DNA of 64,000 bases. It comes from Protonemura montana. Taxonomy: Eukaryota > Arthropoda > Insecta > Plecoptera > Nemouridae. This document shows, one piece after another, positions 32,701-46,900 of the stretch. Location: NCBI GenBank assembly GCA_947568835.1, contig OX387603.1, forward strand, positions 2,581,701 through 2,645,700. Direction: 5' to 3'. The position numbers and the translations under genes are program-made. The stretch's first letter is position 1. Each line of letters begins with the position of its first letter. The notes under the pieces were generated by a model. That model saw only the letters and a program-made list of their open reading frames with translations, was not told where the DNA came from and made no database searches.

Positions 32701-35700
32701 TCCTCCTCCACCCCCTGCTTGCATCTGGAAGCCAGCCAGCTGCATACCTACAAACACGCACAATGTTTCGTTGTGTAAATCAAGCCAAAGTGATGAGTAA
32801 CACTAGTTATAACTTACGATAATTTTAGGTTGGCATGTTCTGGCAGCCAGAAACTTCAAGATCAACGACATTTTCTTTGATAAATAAGTGGCACTTCAAT
32901 TAGCATACATTTTGCAAGCAGTATTTTAATGAATGACCTTTTTATTAAAAAAAAAACTCGTTTGTAAGGCTTTGGAAATATTTTGTAAGCTTGTTATGGT
33001 TGCTAGCGTTCTGTTATTTTGTGCACAAATATACGGAAGCAAGTTAGGAATAAAGAAATAAGTGCAAGGCAAATGCAATTAAAGAAATCTAGTTCTAGAA
33101 GTAAGTGAAGGTTTGAGTAAGTAACATTCCAGTTAAGTGAAGGAGAGGGATATTGTGCGCTGAGCGGAAAAAGCAAACACTTTGCAGAACGATACGGAGA
33201 TTAGCAGCAAATTAGAACACTTCGGTCGAAGATGAATCGAGCAGCCAAACGATTCATTGAAGAAAAGCTAGTAGACTGAACATAAAGAGCATTTCATGGC
33301 ACAAAAGAATTGAGAAACTGGAAAGAAACAAAATAACATGCAATGTGCAACATTATATTTAACAGTAAAAATGGCATCGATAAAAAAATGAATGCTTTAA
33401 ACACCGAGTAGAACGAGACAAGAAATTAAGAAGACATTGAAAGAGTCGTCTGTGGCAGCGAAAAAATCAGCAGTCTCTTGTTTTATGTATCAAGTTGTCG
33501 AAAGAAATTAAACAAGTTATGCATACAGAGACAAAGATCCAACAGCAAGGTTGCCAGGTGCAGAGCGTACCACTGTGCAAAGAAATGCAGAGGAAAGAAA
33601 ATGCTACAAAATGAAAAACAAAGTTTTTAGCGCAAGGAAGAAGAAAGAAAAGAGTCAGCAAGAATCGCAGATTGTGCAGAGATAGAGGTTGAGTTGGCAA
33701 CGGAGATTTTTGTGGATTTTGAGAGCTAGATGCTAATTGAGTCTTGCCAAGGGTTGTGGGGGATAATGAGAAGTAACTAGCTGTGAGTTTGCTAGCCAGA
33801 CTTGCATGTAAAAAAGGCAAAGGAAAATCTGAGTAAGAATGTAGGCAAGAGACCAGCACGGTCAAACCAAGGAGGCAGAAAAGAGATCGAGGCATGAGAT
33901 GCATTGACGAGAGGTGGTCCAAAGTGAAGGTACTGCGGCCAAAGAAGACAGTAAGTCTCACAGTCCATAAAGTGCAAGCACCGACGACAGTCGAGGCCAA
34001 GCAAAGATAATACACAGTGTTTTTTAAAGTCTAAGACAACAGAAATTGCAGCACAGAGAGCTGCCGGGCAGCACCAGAGACCCATTGGCTGGGTGCATAG
34101 AGAGAGACAGAGAGAGAGGGAGGCGTGAAACGGGAATCGGCCGGCTAACCTCCGAGACCGGGCATGGTGGCCGTTGCGTACGGCGACGACAGCGGCGAGC
34201 CGAGACCGTGCATCGCGGCAAACGGTGACGCGAGAACTCCCGCACCTGACGACAGATGCGAGTCAAGCAGTGAGTAACAGCCTGAGCCCAGAGACCAAAC
34301 AAACAACAGGACAACACAGTTAGCATGGTCATATAGGTTATGTACCAATAGGATGAGTCGTTAGTATGGTCATACAGGTTATGTGCCAGTAGGATGAGTT
34401 GGTCTTACAGGTTATGTGCTAGGTTATATGGAAGGGCAAATCGGTTTAATTGCCCATTTGAGGAACAAACGGTGAGTTAAGGATGTTATTGGCATGGCTA
34501 TTAAATAACACTGTCGTAGGGATCTAGGTATTTTTGTTATTTTAGTCAATTAACTAGGCTGTTAGATTTAACTTCTATTTTTAAAAGAGGGCTACTTGGG
34601 CCTGAAGCGCTTGAAGGCCACAAAACTGAAAGAAATTAATGGACTGCTACAATTGTAATTTTCTTGGCAATAAATAACAAGTTTGACCCAAGATTTTGTA
34701 GGTCTGCTAAGGATAATCAATTAGATAGCAAGATTGTTTGTCCATATCTAATTAAGTGACCTACCAGAGGGTAAATCGATCATGTGCTTATCAGCCGTTT
34801 TAGTTGCATCTCTTACGTAAAAATGTGAGTGAATGGGAACCAAAACTAAATATTGCTTCACACCATGCAAAGAAGCAGACCCTGGACGTTAACTTTGTGC
34901 TAAAATGCTTTGTGGCTGGATTTCGTTACGTAATTTGCTTTATAAAATTACTTTTGGAAACGAAGCGTGGATAAAAAAAAAATCATCAACCCAGCGGTTC
35001 GTGAAAATGAAAACAGATCGTTGAACTTCTCGCAAATTATCTAAAGTTAAAGATGATGTTTCTTTGAGGCGAGCAAAACAAGCATCTATTTATTACACAT
35101 GCTTGATTAAATTAATGACAGTAATGACAAATTTGGTGACATGTAATGGCATTGGGTTTAGAGTTAGTCAGAGTCTCAGTGCTCGTCTGATTGACTCAGC
35201 AACATGCAATGCAAATATTTCCTGCTAGCTGGCGCTTCTTGCAAACCTCTCTACTTGAAAAATGAGTACTAAAATTATCAATAATGTATATTTATCATCG
35301 AGGTTGCGGTAAGAAATTTAACTGAATGCAACTTTGTCTCACTTGTGATTAATCTGCGAGGAATAATAGAATACAATTTCTTACGAATTAAGAGTTTATT
35401 ACTTCTCAGTGGTAAGGCGGATTAGCGCTGGGACTCTGACATAACCTATTAACTCAATAGTAAAAAATAACATGTTTTGCTAAATCTAAAAGCAAAGTTC
35501 AGACCAGCGCCACAAATCCTTACTCACACCAAACTAAATTTGGTAACCAATATGAGCAGACTATGCTAGAATCAAAGCTAGGTCCTACATAGCGTAAACT
35601 AGCACAATCTCACCCGCTTTTCTTGGAAACAAATGCAACGTGATAGGCACCTCTCCGAACAGAGTGGCTGCCTGCGGTAGTTTCCAGACCACTTGGAACC

Positions 35701-38700
35701 GGAGCTAGACTTTCAAAACTAATCACCCCTTTTAGTGGTCAATGCAAGCCAAGCTCGGGTTACTTTGGTTAATTAACTACCAGCCCCTGCTAATTGGACC
35801 AAATTAGGCTCCGTTAAAAGCGACATTTGATGTCAACAAACGCAGTCATCACACTGAAGGTTCAGCTTAAACGATCAAAACCTCGTTTAGTAGGAAACTT
35901 CTGCGTGCAGTGGTTTCATGGTAGAGAAAACCAATTACCAAAATCATGGCATGATGTACTCCCAGAAGAGTACAGGACAAATGTTGTTACACAATTTAGG
36001 CTGTGATTGTGACTATTATTCTGGTTTTTAGACAAGTCTATAATCTCTAGCCTCAGCACTGGTTTTGAAAAAATAAATATATTTCAGACAAGCTGCCTGG
36101 ATCCTATGCTCTATCTAGGTTGTTTGAGATCAGCTAGCTGGAGGCTATGCTCTATCCAGGTTATTTAAGATCAGCTGGCTAGATCCTATGCTCTATCCAG
36201 GTTATTTGAGATCAGCTGGCTGGATCCTATGCTCTATCCATGTTATTTGAGATCAGCTATCTGGATCCTATGCTCTATCCAGGTTATTTAAGATCAATAG
36301 GATCTCATTGCAAGCTACGTCCATGAGTCCTTCAGAGGCAACTAGCAAAACTACATTTAAGACCCATTCTCCTGTTACTTGGCTCCGTTGTCACATTCTC
36401 CGTGCCACCCACCTGGCGGTGGCATCCTCGGCTGGGTGTCCTGTGCAAGCGCCCGATGCCGACCCTGCGCCGCGTTCTGCGCCAACAGCAGCTGCGGCAG
36501 CAGATCTCCCCCGAGCGCGATCGCGCCGTCAATGCCGGGGTCGCCCGTTGCCAGGTTCGGGTTTGTGTAGTCGCGCGACTTGTCGTTGTTGTACTTCACG
36601 TTCAGGCTGGATAGCTTCGAGTATTCGATGCGTAACGTGCAGCAAGAGTTGTAGATGTTTTGACCGTCGAGGGACTATGGAAATTAAAAAAACACAATTT
36701 GTTAAAAATTAATTGAATTAATACCTGAAACTATTGATTTTATTTGTAACAGTAAAGGAAATGGTTTGGCACTAGTGTATTTAATTTTCGTGAATGATAG
36801 GCTGACAGCCTAGTCCTTTAGTTCCAAGCGTAAGTGTAAATGTGACCGGCACAGAAACTCAAGCATTTCTTGCCGTCCAAAATTTGAAAGGAAAAGTGGG
36901 TAAAAAGACTGGCCTCGATTCTCTGAACAAAATTGGTCAAGCGTAAGGTTAGCAGTGACCAACCATTCACTGATCTCAACTTGTCTGAAGCAGTTGACAC
37001 AGAGACTTCTTGAATCCTGGAATTTGAGTAAGAGCCTGTGGAAAGAGCCTGTGCTATATCAACTGTTTTCATCTGTATTTTTTGAAGTTTTCACAAATTT
37101 AATAGGCAAATTGGTTGAAAAAGTGTTTAAAAATTAGCATTGAAATCATACGGACACCTTGGATTTAGGGACTCCAACTATGGATCGCCTGACTGAAATA
37201 TTGTTCAGCTGGCTGGATCCTATGCTCTATCCAGGTTACTTGAGATCAGCTGGCTAGATCCTATGCTCTGTCCAGGTCATTTGAGATCAGCTGGCTGGAT
37301 CCTGTGCTCTATCCAGGTTATTTGAGATCAGTGATTGATACAGGTCCCGACGTTGAAATGATCTATGAAGAACGAGTAAAGTAAAGTCGCTGTGTATTCA
37401 GACTGATGAGGCCAGGTCTCTTCCCGACTGCTTTGCGACCTGTCCCGGCACGCTGCAAGTGATTATCAAGCTGCAGATAGTTACGACCAGCAGTTGATTG
37501 AAATGAGTAAACGCTGCGTCTAGAATTAGTTTCGCCGCAGCAAATTGGATAGTGCAAAAACGCAATTTTCTGGTGCACCATGGGAGCGGCGCTCGGTGGG
37601 TGGGTGGGAGGGCGGCAGCGGGTGCTTTTGAAAACACCAGTTGCAGCTAATTATTAAATTCCTCAATCAACTCTCGGCTTCCTTTGTGCTGCAGCGACTA
37701 GCGACTAGCGAGTAATAACCCAACAGGCTTCGCGTTCGGCGAGCACCATCGCGAGATGAGCTCTGTGACCAGTGGCGTCATCAAGTGGCGCAACGTGGAG
37801 TCGTCACTGGTTGCGGTGAAGAGTTCAGAGAATATTTAGATAATGCGATCGTTGAAAACCTCATTGTAACATTGTTGAAACATGAGAGCCACATTGTTGA
37901 CCAACAATGAGAACAATCATCAAAAGGTTTCTGTCACCCGACAGACATATTAGCTCAAGTTCAGTAAATCCAGATGGGTGATAAGTGTCCCGATTTGGAC
38001 CCAGTATCGGTTGGATGATCCCTATGAAAATGATCTCGTGGTTGCAGGGACATATCACCATAAAGAGGACATTAATTTTAGGGGAACTAGCGAGTTTTCT
38101 GGTACGATTGACACTCCCACGACCTTGCGGCAAAGCGAGTCGAGTCTTTAAATGTTTAAAATTGTACACATTATGTCTAATAATTCTCGCATTGAGTTGA
38201 AATGATTGGTACCTTGTTTTTGGACTATTTTCAATGCGTAAGACGGGGAACGAAGCACGTTTTTCCACAGTTAAGTTGATATTAACATCCGAACTAAAGC
38301 GCCTGAACCAATCGTGGCGGGCATGGTTCGCACGCCACTGGCGTCGCGTTTGACAATTAGCCGGAGCAAAATGAAATTAATAAACGAAGCCGGGACAGAC
38401 GAAGCCGGAACAATGGAACGAGCGAGTAATAAAGCTTGCAAACGTGCACTCAAAGCAAACTGGTAGGCGGGGGACGAGCGCTGGAAAACAAATGTTTTCA
38501 GCTGAGTCCACCACATATTATTATTAGGTTTGCTCGCATGTCCCACCACGAGTTGCGCACAACAGAACGTTTTATCGACTGTTTATCTCTTTCAGCAGGT
38601 GTGTGAAGGTAAGTGCGACCTACACCTTGTCTGCTGCCGACAAGGCCCAACACCGAACGGTTTGTCGTGTTGGAAACACCGGTCCTCGACCGAAGATAAG

Positions 38701-41700
38701 CAACACTGCGCTGGGTCAGGTATTGGATGGGTGACCATCATACACATGACCAGTTCTGTTCGGGAGAGAGGTTGGAGGGATGAAAGTTAAGCAACACTGC
38801 GCTGGGTCAGGTATTGGATGGGTGACCATCATACACATGACCAGTACTGTTCGGGAGAGAGGTTGGAGGGATGAAAGTTAAGCAACACTGCGGTGGGTCA
38901 GGTATTGGATGGGTGACCGTCATACACATGGCTGGTTCAGTTCGGGAGAGAGGTTGGAGGGATGAAAGTTAGTACAGCAACTTCACTCGCCTTGCCTATA
39001 AACCTCTCGACAGCATGGATTTGTGGAGGAATCCTGTTGTTCGCGTTGTACCGTCCTTCAGAAGGGACGTTAAGCCGGTGGTCCCCTTGGTCTTCGACAT
39101 GAGTTATAGGCTACGTGCCGGCACCGGGTTTCCCCTCCTCCTCATCATCATCCGCTCATTCACCGACGCCATTAGACCAGTACCACATGGCCAGTTGTCA
39201 AAACAGTGCGTCGTTAAACACCACAAATCAATCAAATCACAAGGCCAACAAAGAACGCAATGCTTCAAAGCACCCATATTTTGCTCGACTCTTTGTCGCT
39301 ACCTGAATGCAACTCTGACATCGATCGCTAATCCCGTAACGTACATCCAAAAGCAAGTACAGATCGGCTCAAAATAGCGTGAACACCCCCCTACCCCTAG
39401 ATCCAGAATCTTCCAGAGTCGAGTACATAGCATTGCGCAACAGGTGACGTTATTCGAATGAGAAACGCGAGCCCATAGCCTTTTGTGTCGCTTTCTGGAA
39501 GCAAAGAGCTTTCAGCATCGTCCAGGTTTCCAGAGCACGGCCGGTAATTTAAATCCTGTCACTTCCGGGAACAGCACAACCCTCTCTCATGGCGGGGATT
39601 AGCGCCAGTTTTTACACCTAGAGAGTCTTAGTATGTCTTAAGTGATGTCGCCCTGGTCTTGTAGGCGGAGGTATTGATTTACTGACTGGCTTGGTGGGCT
39701 CACATGCAGTGGAGGCAATTGTTCGAGACCATGGATGTGTGACTATGATAATGTGCTAACCCAAGCGCGGCAGAGTCGATGGAGACCTATCGTAAGTTGA
39801 CAAGCCCAGTACATGAGCCTGATGTACTCTTGTTTTAAAGGGATAGAGAAATAAGCGACCACTCGACTCTGCATCTAGACCTGTTTAACGACGCACTGTT
39901 TTGACAACGGGCCCTGTGGCAGTGGGCGTCGATGAATGAGCGGGTTATGGTGAGGATGATGGTCAACCTAACCTTAACTAAAAGCGATGGGAAACCCGGT
40001 GCCGGCACGTAGCCTACTCCTGTTGAAGAGCACCAAGGGGACCAACGGCTTAACGTCCCTTCCGAAGGACGGTACAACGCGAACAACAGGATTCCTCCAC
40101 AAATCCATGGTGTCGAGAGATTGATAAGCAAGGCGAGTGAAGTTGCTGTACTAACTTTCATCCCTCCGACCTCTCTCCCGAACAGAACTGGTCATGTGTA
40201 TGATGGTCACCCATCCAATACCTGACTCAGCGCAGTATTGCTTAACTTTCATCCCTTCAACCTCTCTCCCGAACAGAACTGGTCATGTGTATGACGGCCA
40301 CCCATCCAATACATGACCCAGCGCAGTATTGCTTAACTTTCATCCCTCCAACCTCTCTCCCGAACAGAACTAGTCATGTGTCACCCATCCAATACCTGAC
40401 CCAGCGCAGTGCTGCTTAACTTTCATCCCTCCAACCTCTCTCCCGAACAGAACCGGTCATGTGTATGATAGTCACCCATCCAATACCTGACCCAGCGCAG
40501 TGCTGCTTAACTTTCATCCCTCCAACCTCTCTCCCGAACAGAACTGGTCATGTGTATGATGGTCACCCATCCAATACCTACCCCAGCGCAGTGTTGCTTA
40601 ACTTTCATCCCTCCAACCTCTCTCCCGAACAGAACTGGTCATGTATATGATGGTCACCCATCCAATACCTAACCCAGCGCAGTGTTGCTTAACTTTCATC
40701 TCAGTAGGACCGGTGTTTCCAGCACGCCAAACCGTGTGCCTATGTGGGAGGGGGGGAGGGGGGGGGGGGGGGCGGCAAAGCTCTTGTTACTTTAGGCCAG
40801 AAAGGAAATTTGAGCGAAAACCAATCCCTAATGGCCACAGAGATTTCGGAACTAACTGACTTAACTAACTTAAATTTACCTTAAACACAAATTGAAGTCT
40901 GCAAAAAAAGCGGCGTGACGTAATGGCCAGGGTAAATAAGTAGCAACGAGCATTACGCGGATCATGTGAGAAACAAAAGGCGACCGCACGCTAATTTTCC
41001 CCGAGCTAACGAGGCTATTTTCCGTTGTTAAGAAAAACCCTGCTCTCTCCTTGTTAATTTCCCTTTGTGCACCTCGGCGAGTTCCGCGGCGTCAGATAAA
41101 TTTGGTTTATCTTCGTCGGAAAGCAGCGCGCCATTCGTTCGCGTACACAGAATTAAACGAGCGACGCAGAAACAAAACAAAAAAAAAAAACTGTGCCGGA
41201 AAACGTCGCAAAGAAAAGCTAAGTAGCTTGGGAAAGCTTAACGTGATTTTCCGAGGCCGTTTTCCGAGAAAACTGGGCGGATGTGAGCAGCACGGCGTCT
41301 TTTGTCTGCCGGGCCATTATTACCCTGATTTTCTTGCAGAGCTTTCGAAGACAATATCATCGGTTTTAGTCGGTGTCGCAGAGCTACTGTTAAACGTCCT
41401 GCCGAGCAAACGAGGCCGGCAACACGTGGTCATGGTTGTTGCCACCAGATAGCACTTGCGGTCGTCCCATAAAAAAACCTCTACAATGTAATAATTACAA
41501 AATATCGACATTTCAATCATTGTTAAGCCAAAAATGAAGATCATTTACGCGTAACTCAGTTTCGTATGCAAGCAAGAACCAAATGGTATTATTCTTTGCT
41601 CGCTTCACCAAAAATCATCGACCTTCTTCGTCGGTTTCGTTGATGACAGCTTCGTGACTTTGACTTACGGCTACAAACCCAACGCGATGGTATCACCTCT

Positions 41701-43874
41701 ACGGAGAATACTTTTAGTGAAGCAGCGAGGACCCCGCAGATAACTGCTTTTATTTAAAAAGATATTGAAGTGCTCAACCGTCGCTCTCTAGAAAATTAGT
41801 TTTGATTCTGACCGGACTTGCCGACATTAGCTCTTGTGAAACCAGCCCCAATACACTGGGGTTTGCTCAAGTTATAGCTTCTACCCCAGCAACTTGGCCA
41901 GGCTATGACGGCGCCGGTTGCATGCATTGAACAACATGCATCGCAGAACTCGCTACAGCACCCGAGGCCAACGCATGAGTACACGGTAATGCAAACAGGC
42001 AGCACTCGCCGCGCAACCCTAAGCGACCAATCAATGCTATTAATCAACCGATGACGATCACCGACCGCCGCCAGCCTAATTAGGAGGGTATGAGAACGCC
42101 GCCCGGATCGATCTCCCGGCAGTATTCGGGAGAGTGCATGGTTTATCGAGACGAGGCGGCCGAGGAGGGTTTGCTCTTTGCCGCCCAGTAGCGATGAATC
42201 CGCAAGACAGAGGCCACTGTCTTCATTGTTGTCAATAATAACGAGGACAACGGTGAAACCATTTCTTATTTTAATCAGAATCACAGCGCTTATGTCCAAC
42301 CATCTTCGCTAAAAATATCGACCGATCTGAAAAAATGGTATTGTTGCTACTGAAATCACGGTTTTTTTGAGGTTATAAAATGTCCATTTCGTTGTTTGGT
42401 TGTTTTAAACGCTGCTAGGTCCAGAAGTTGGCAACCGCGTTGGCAACTCTATCCACACGCCGTGGATGTTAGCGTTGGAGGAAAATGTACGAGTATTTTT
42501 ACAGAAAACCGAGTAACATGATTGCAATTGTCTTTGGTTGGTTAAGACCTACGTGGTCGGGTGGCCCTTCTGAGGGCATGCGCGCACCCCCAGACAGTTA
42601 TCAAGTTGGAACTGAGGGTAGTTCTTTGAGTGAAGTTAAGCTGTACATATTGAGTACCGTTTAGAAGCACCAGAACCCAAGTTCGAGTGAGGAACCGAGA
42701 ATGGGGAGTACCGATGTTACTCACCAGTTTCGCGGCCTGTGCTGTGACTACATCGGGGTACTGGATCAGCGCTTGGAACGTGTCTGAAAAAACAGGGGGG
42801 AACAGGGGGGTTAGAACATGTCAAGGTCACTTGCAGCGGGCTTTCCGCGACAACTCGGCAGAGTTTTGACGGTGACAGATAATCAATTGTGTACTTGGCA
42901 TTGTGCTCCGATCTAAACTGTGACCTTAATGAGTGAACACGAATTGGATTTGATAACTTCGAGAAATAACACCAACTTTTTGATAATTTTTAGACTCATG
43001 TCTACTTGATGTAAACTTAGCACTAGTTTTAACAAAAACTATTTGAACTGGGTTTTGAATGCTAAGTGAAGAACAACTAAATTTTCCAACGTTTTGTAAT
43101 TTGTACCTGTTACTTAATCATGTCAGAACTGCTCTAACCCTTAAAGAAGTAACAGGTACAAGTTACGAAACGTTGGGAAATTCAGTTGTTCTTCACTTAG
43201 CATACAAAACCCAGTTGAAATAGTTATTGTCAACGTCAACTTTTAACTCGGTACTAAGCAGTTGAGAAAGTGATTTAATGACGATGAAAATCGCGACGTG
43301 AGAGGAGTACAGAGTTTGAGAAAACAGATTCATGAATAATAGTTAGGCTCATGGGCATGCAGTCAAGGGTAGGCAAGGTAGGCAAGGTAAGCGGGGTGGG
43401 CAGTCCCCACCGATAAGCAGTGCTCACCCATAAGCCCCTATGGTATTAGGGTATTATGCTATGGTATTATAGACTCAAGCTGAAGTTTTGAAGGTGAACT
43501 CACTGTTTTTGGTGAAGGTGACGATTTTCAAGACCTTGCCGTATCGAGTGAAGATCTACAACAGACAAACAGAGTGCGATGGTGAGCGGCGTTAATTAAT
43601 AAAGCAATCCATTCCAAATCCGGCGCCCGCGAGCTGATATCGGAAAAAGGAAAAAAAAAGAAAAAGAAAAGCGCCGGCAGAAACGGGACTCGTGTAGTTA
43701 GAAAGTGGGTAAGGAAAATAAGGGCTGGAGAAAGAGAATTCCCGTTAGCCCCCAGTCGGACGGAAAAGCCACCCTTGGGAAATTCACTCCGTCAATTTTC
43801 CGCGGAAACTTCTCTGTCGCCGGTCAGCGTTGTGTTTGTGTGTAGGTTAAGCGCACCACAAATGGCGGCTCTTG

Positions 43875-43909
<35 letters not shown>

Positions 43910-46900
43910 TTTAGCTACACGGAAATATGAAATGGATTGTTTATTTAGCTGGACGCTATGGAATGGAGTTGGATAATGTATAATACAGTCTGCGTCACAT
44001 TTACAGAATGTCATGAATAATTTTGTCATTTCATTTCATAGTTTGTTCGCTAGAGTCGCTGCTGTCGAGAGGAAACGCAGAGCTGACGCCATCTTGACGG
44101 CTCAGCAGCTGCGTCAGGTATCTAACTATCAAGTGTGTATAAGGTTAAAAGTATTTTCTATGTTTTCATCAAAAGTTTGGGACTGAAAAAAGAGAACAAG
44201 ACCCAAATCATCTGAAAGGGTATTGATATCATCGTACCTATTATATGTTCTTGCAAGATGTTAAGGGTTGACTTTAAATGTTCAAGAATGACAGACAATG
44301 TCAGAATGTCTTATAACATAGCAACTATCGAAGAGATCGGTGGCAGTTGGTGGCGGGCTGCGAGTGGTGTGGTCGGAAGTGGCAGTCGAGACAGGAAGTG
44401 CCCCAGAGACCAGGAAGTCGTATGCTGAACCCGCACGGGAAACACCGACTGGAATGCGAGCAACCTTCTATTTGTGGTCTCTGCATTGAAATCAACATTA
44501 GGTGTAATTACATTCCTGCTCGGATGGAAATATTGAAGCGAATATAGTTGTTCGTTACTGATGGTGACGGGTGGGTGGGAGTCAGAGTCATGCGACGAAA
44601 TTGTCAACATTCTATGCAGCAAATCGCGAGTCGATATGAATTATTAGTGACACTATAGATTGACAAACGCTCGAACTTGAAGTTTTAGTTTGTGATTTTA
44701 AATTACAACGGCACGTGGTGCACATGACCTAGCACGACCTGCTTCCGACCTGCGAGCTAGAATCAACGGAGCGGCAAACAAAACTACTTACCACCTCATT
44801 GTCAAACTTATATGGACATTGCAAACTGCATCTTTACAAAATTCGTCCTTTGAGGATGCATTTAATTTGTAAGCGGAATGCACACAGACCAGGGGGTTTA
44901 GGGGTCGCGGAAAGCAAAGAAGCAAGATGGCGCCCCAACGCAACGCAACCGGAAGTGATTCCTTCGGGGGCTCGTCCATCGCGATCTGTCGACCATTATT
45001 TGCATCACCTGATAGATTTACATCCGGTATGGGGCGCTATGGGGCCGGGCCCGGACCGGAGGTAATAGGCATTCTCACACGCCGGCCCCTGGGATTCACT
45101 TTCGGATTAGAATTGTTAGAAGGCAGTGGGCAAGAACAAGGCGGCGGTGCTTTTCGGAGAATGGATGGTCGAATCTAGATAGCTGTGTGTTTGGGCAGGG
45201 GATTGGTGGTGGGGGACGGAGTCACGGTCCATGAGATTCCGAACTTTGTGGTTTTCCGGATCCAGAGAGCGGCGAGATAGAGAGAGATAGAAAGACAGTG
45301 GAAAAGAGAGATAAAGAGAGGCTCTTCGGTTTTTGGGGTGCGGTCGTTTGTTTTTTTGCCGAACCAATTATAAGCTGGAGTGAGTTATTTGCTGGAAAAC
45401 TCATAGATTCTTTGGCTTCGGGAAAAGAAGGCACGATGAAAATTTCTGGGAACATTTCCTTCCCAGCCTGTGCAGGTTTCCCCATCTTTTATATTTCTAA
45501 GGAAGCATTAAAGCTAACATACCAAACGTGTCGTATTACCAAAACGAAGAGTGCTCTTTTTTTAACAACGCGAGGCGACAAATTCGCGCAGAATGGCAAC
45601 AAGTATTTTCCCTATTTCCAGGCGTTAACGCGATTGTGAACGCCCCTCGAAACGAGCCGACGACGATTTGTAGCGATAACAACTCTCCCGGAATAGAACT
45701 TCATCGCAAGGCAGCAGACAACGACGCGTCTAGCATATTCAAGAGTAGATAACAGCGTCGTATGGACTACAGAGAGCCGTGGATGTCACAGAATGGCAGA
45801 CTCCTCGGAAGAACAAATGTCAAACACAAGCAAATAACTGTGATTTGTGGTCATTATAGTACTGCATTATATTAGAATGCATTCGGCGTCCCTTTGGAAA
45901 TGCCGCCTACGTTTGCTTTGGCGAGGTTCTGTTAAACTTGTCAATGTGTGTTGTGTGTGCATATCAGTTGATAATTACATTTAGTATTTAATTAGTTTAA
46001 TTTTGACAGCGCTGTGAACGGCTAAATAAGCGTTAAAACGGATTTCAAGTCGTAGGTACCATGAATCGGGATTTCAGTAAGCAAGGCAGATTTAGGACTA
46101 ATGCCATCCAGTAGGGAGTGCCCGGAAAAAACATAGTTTTTTGAAAACTAAGTAAAAACCCAGCTGTTAATAATTTTTTTCGGCACTGCACCCTGATCAT
46201 TTGAACCACGATAGACTGACTTTCGATTGAAGTTTATTATCTTAGTGGGCGTAGCTATAAGTGAAACAAAACGCAGTTTTGTGCGAACAGAAGAAACTCA
46301 CAAGACTTATAAAAGCTTATAAAAGTGTCCGCTCCAATTCGTTGAGATAGATTACTCTCAAGAAAACGGTGAAAATTTCGTCTGTCAAATTTGATACGCC
46401 ATAAACTCGAAAACTCTGTGCAATGTTTTTCCCACAAAACAAAAAAAAATGTTGCCGGCGACCACATCGCTGTATGAAAGGAAGGGTTGCTGCCCCCCCC
46501 CCTCCCTCTCAATCTCCAGGGCGTGCGTGTAGGGGGGGGGGGGGGGACGGTAATGAGAATAAGTGACCGTCGGCGTGCTGCAAACGACCCCCCTGGGACT
46601 CAGTCGACCAATCATTAGCGTCTCCACGAATCATGACCCTTTCGCCGTGAGAGACATGGCCTAGGCAAGGTCGCCCTGCAGACCAGAGGACCTGGGTTGT
46701 GTTGGAAGTCGCCGATGTTTGATTCGCGGTTGGTGAAACTGGATGCTTGTGACAGGGAACACGACTTTGTAGGTAATTTGGGAATTTGGCCGCTGGAGAT
46801 TTTGACAGGGTGGGGATTTCTTTGTGGCGGTCGATGTTTGAGATGGTGTGATGTACAGGAACATCTCAACGAAGTATCAGTGAATAGAATTAGATTCTAA

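Noticed and set aside
33467-34015. 182-codon minus-strand open frame with many hydrophobic residues
   Set aside because: It lies inside an intron of the PTB gene on the same strand and reflects pyrimidine-rich sequence; no domain or splice link was seen.
38645-38930. Functional 5S rRNA gene
   Set aside because: Only the promoter half is conserved, the 3' part is replaced by SINE sequence, and the ends do not pair.
41796-42299. 167-codon minus-strand open frame
   Set aside because: No recognisable family and no fit to the PTB frame between exons 42783 and 36674.
46630-46700. Possible tRNA-like head (TGGCCTAGGCAAGG...GACCTGGGTTGTG)
   Set aside because: The B box is degenerate and no stem pairing was found.
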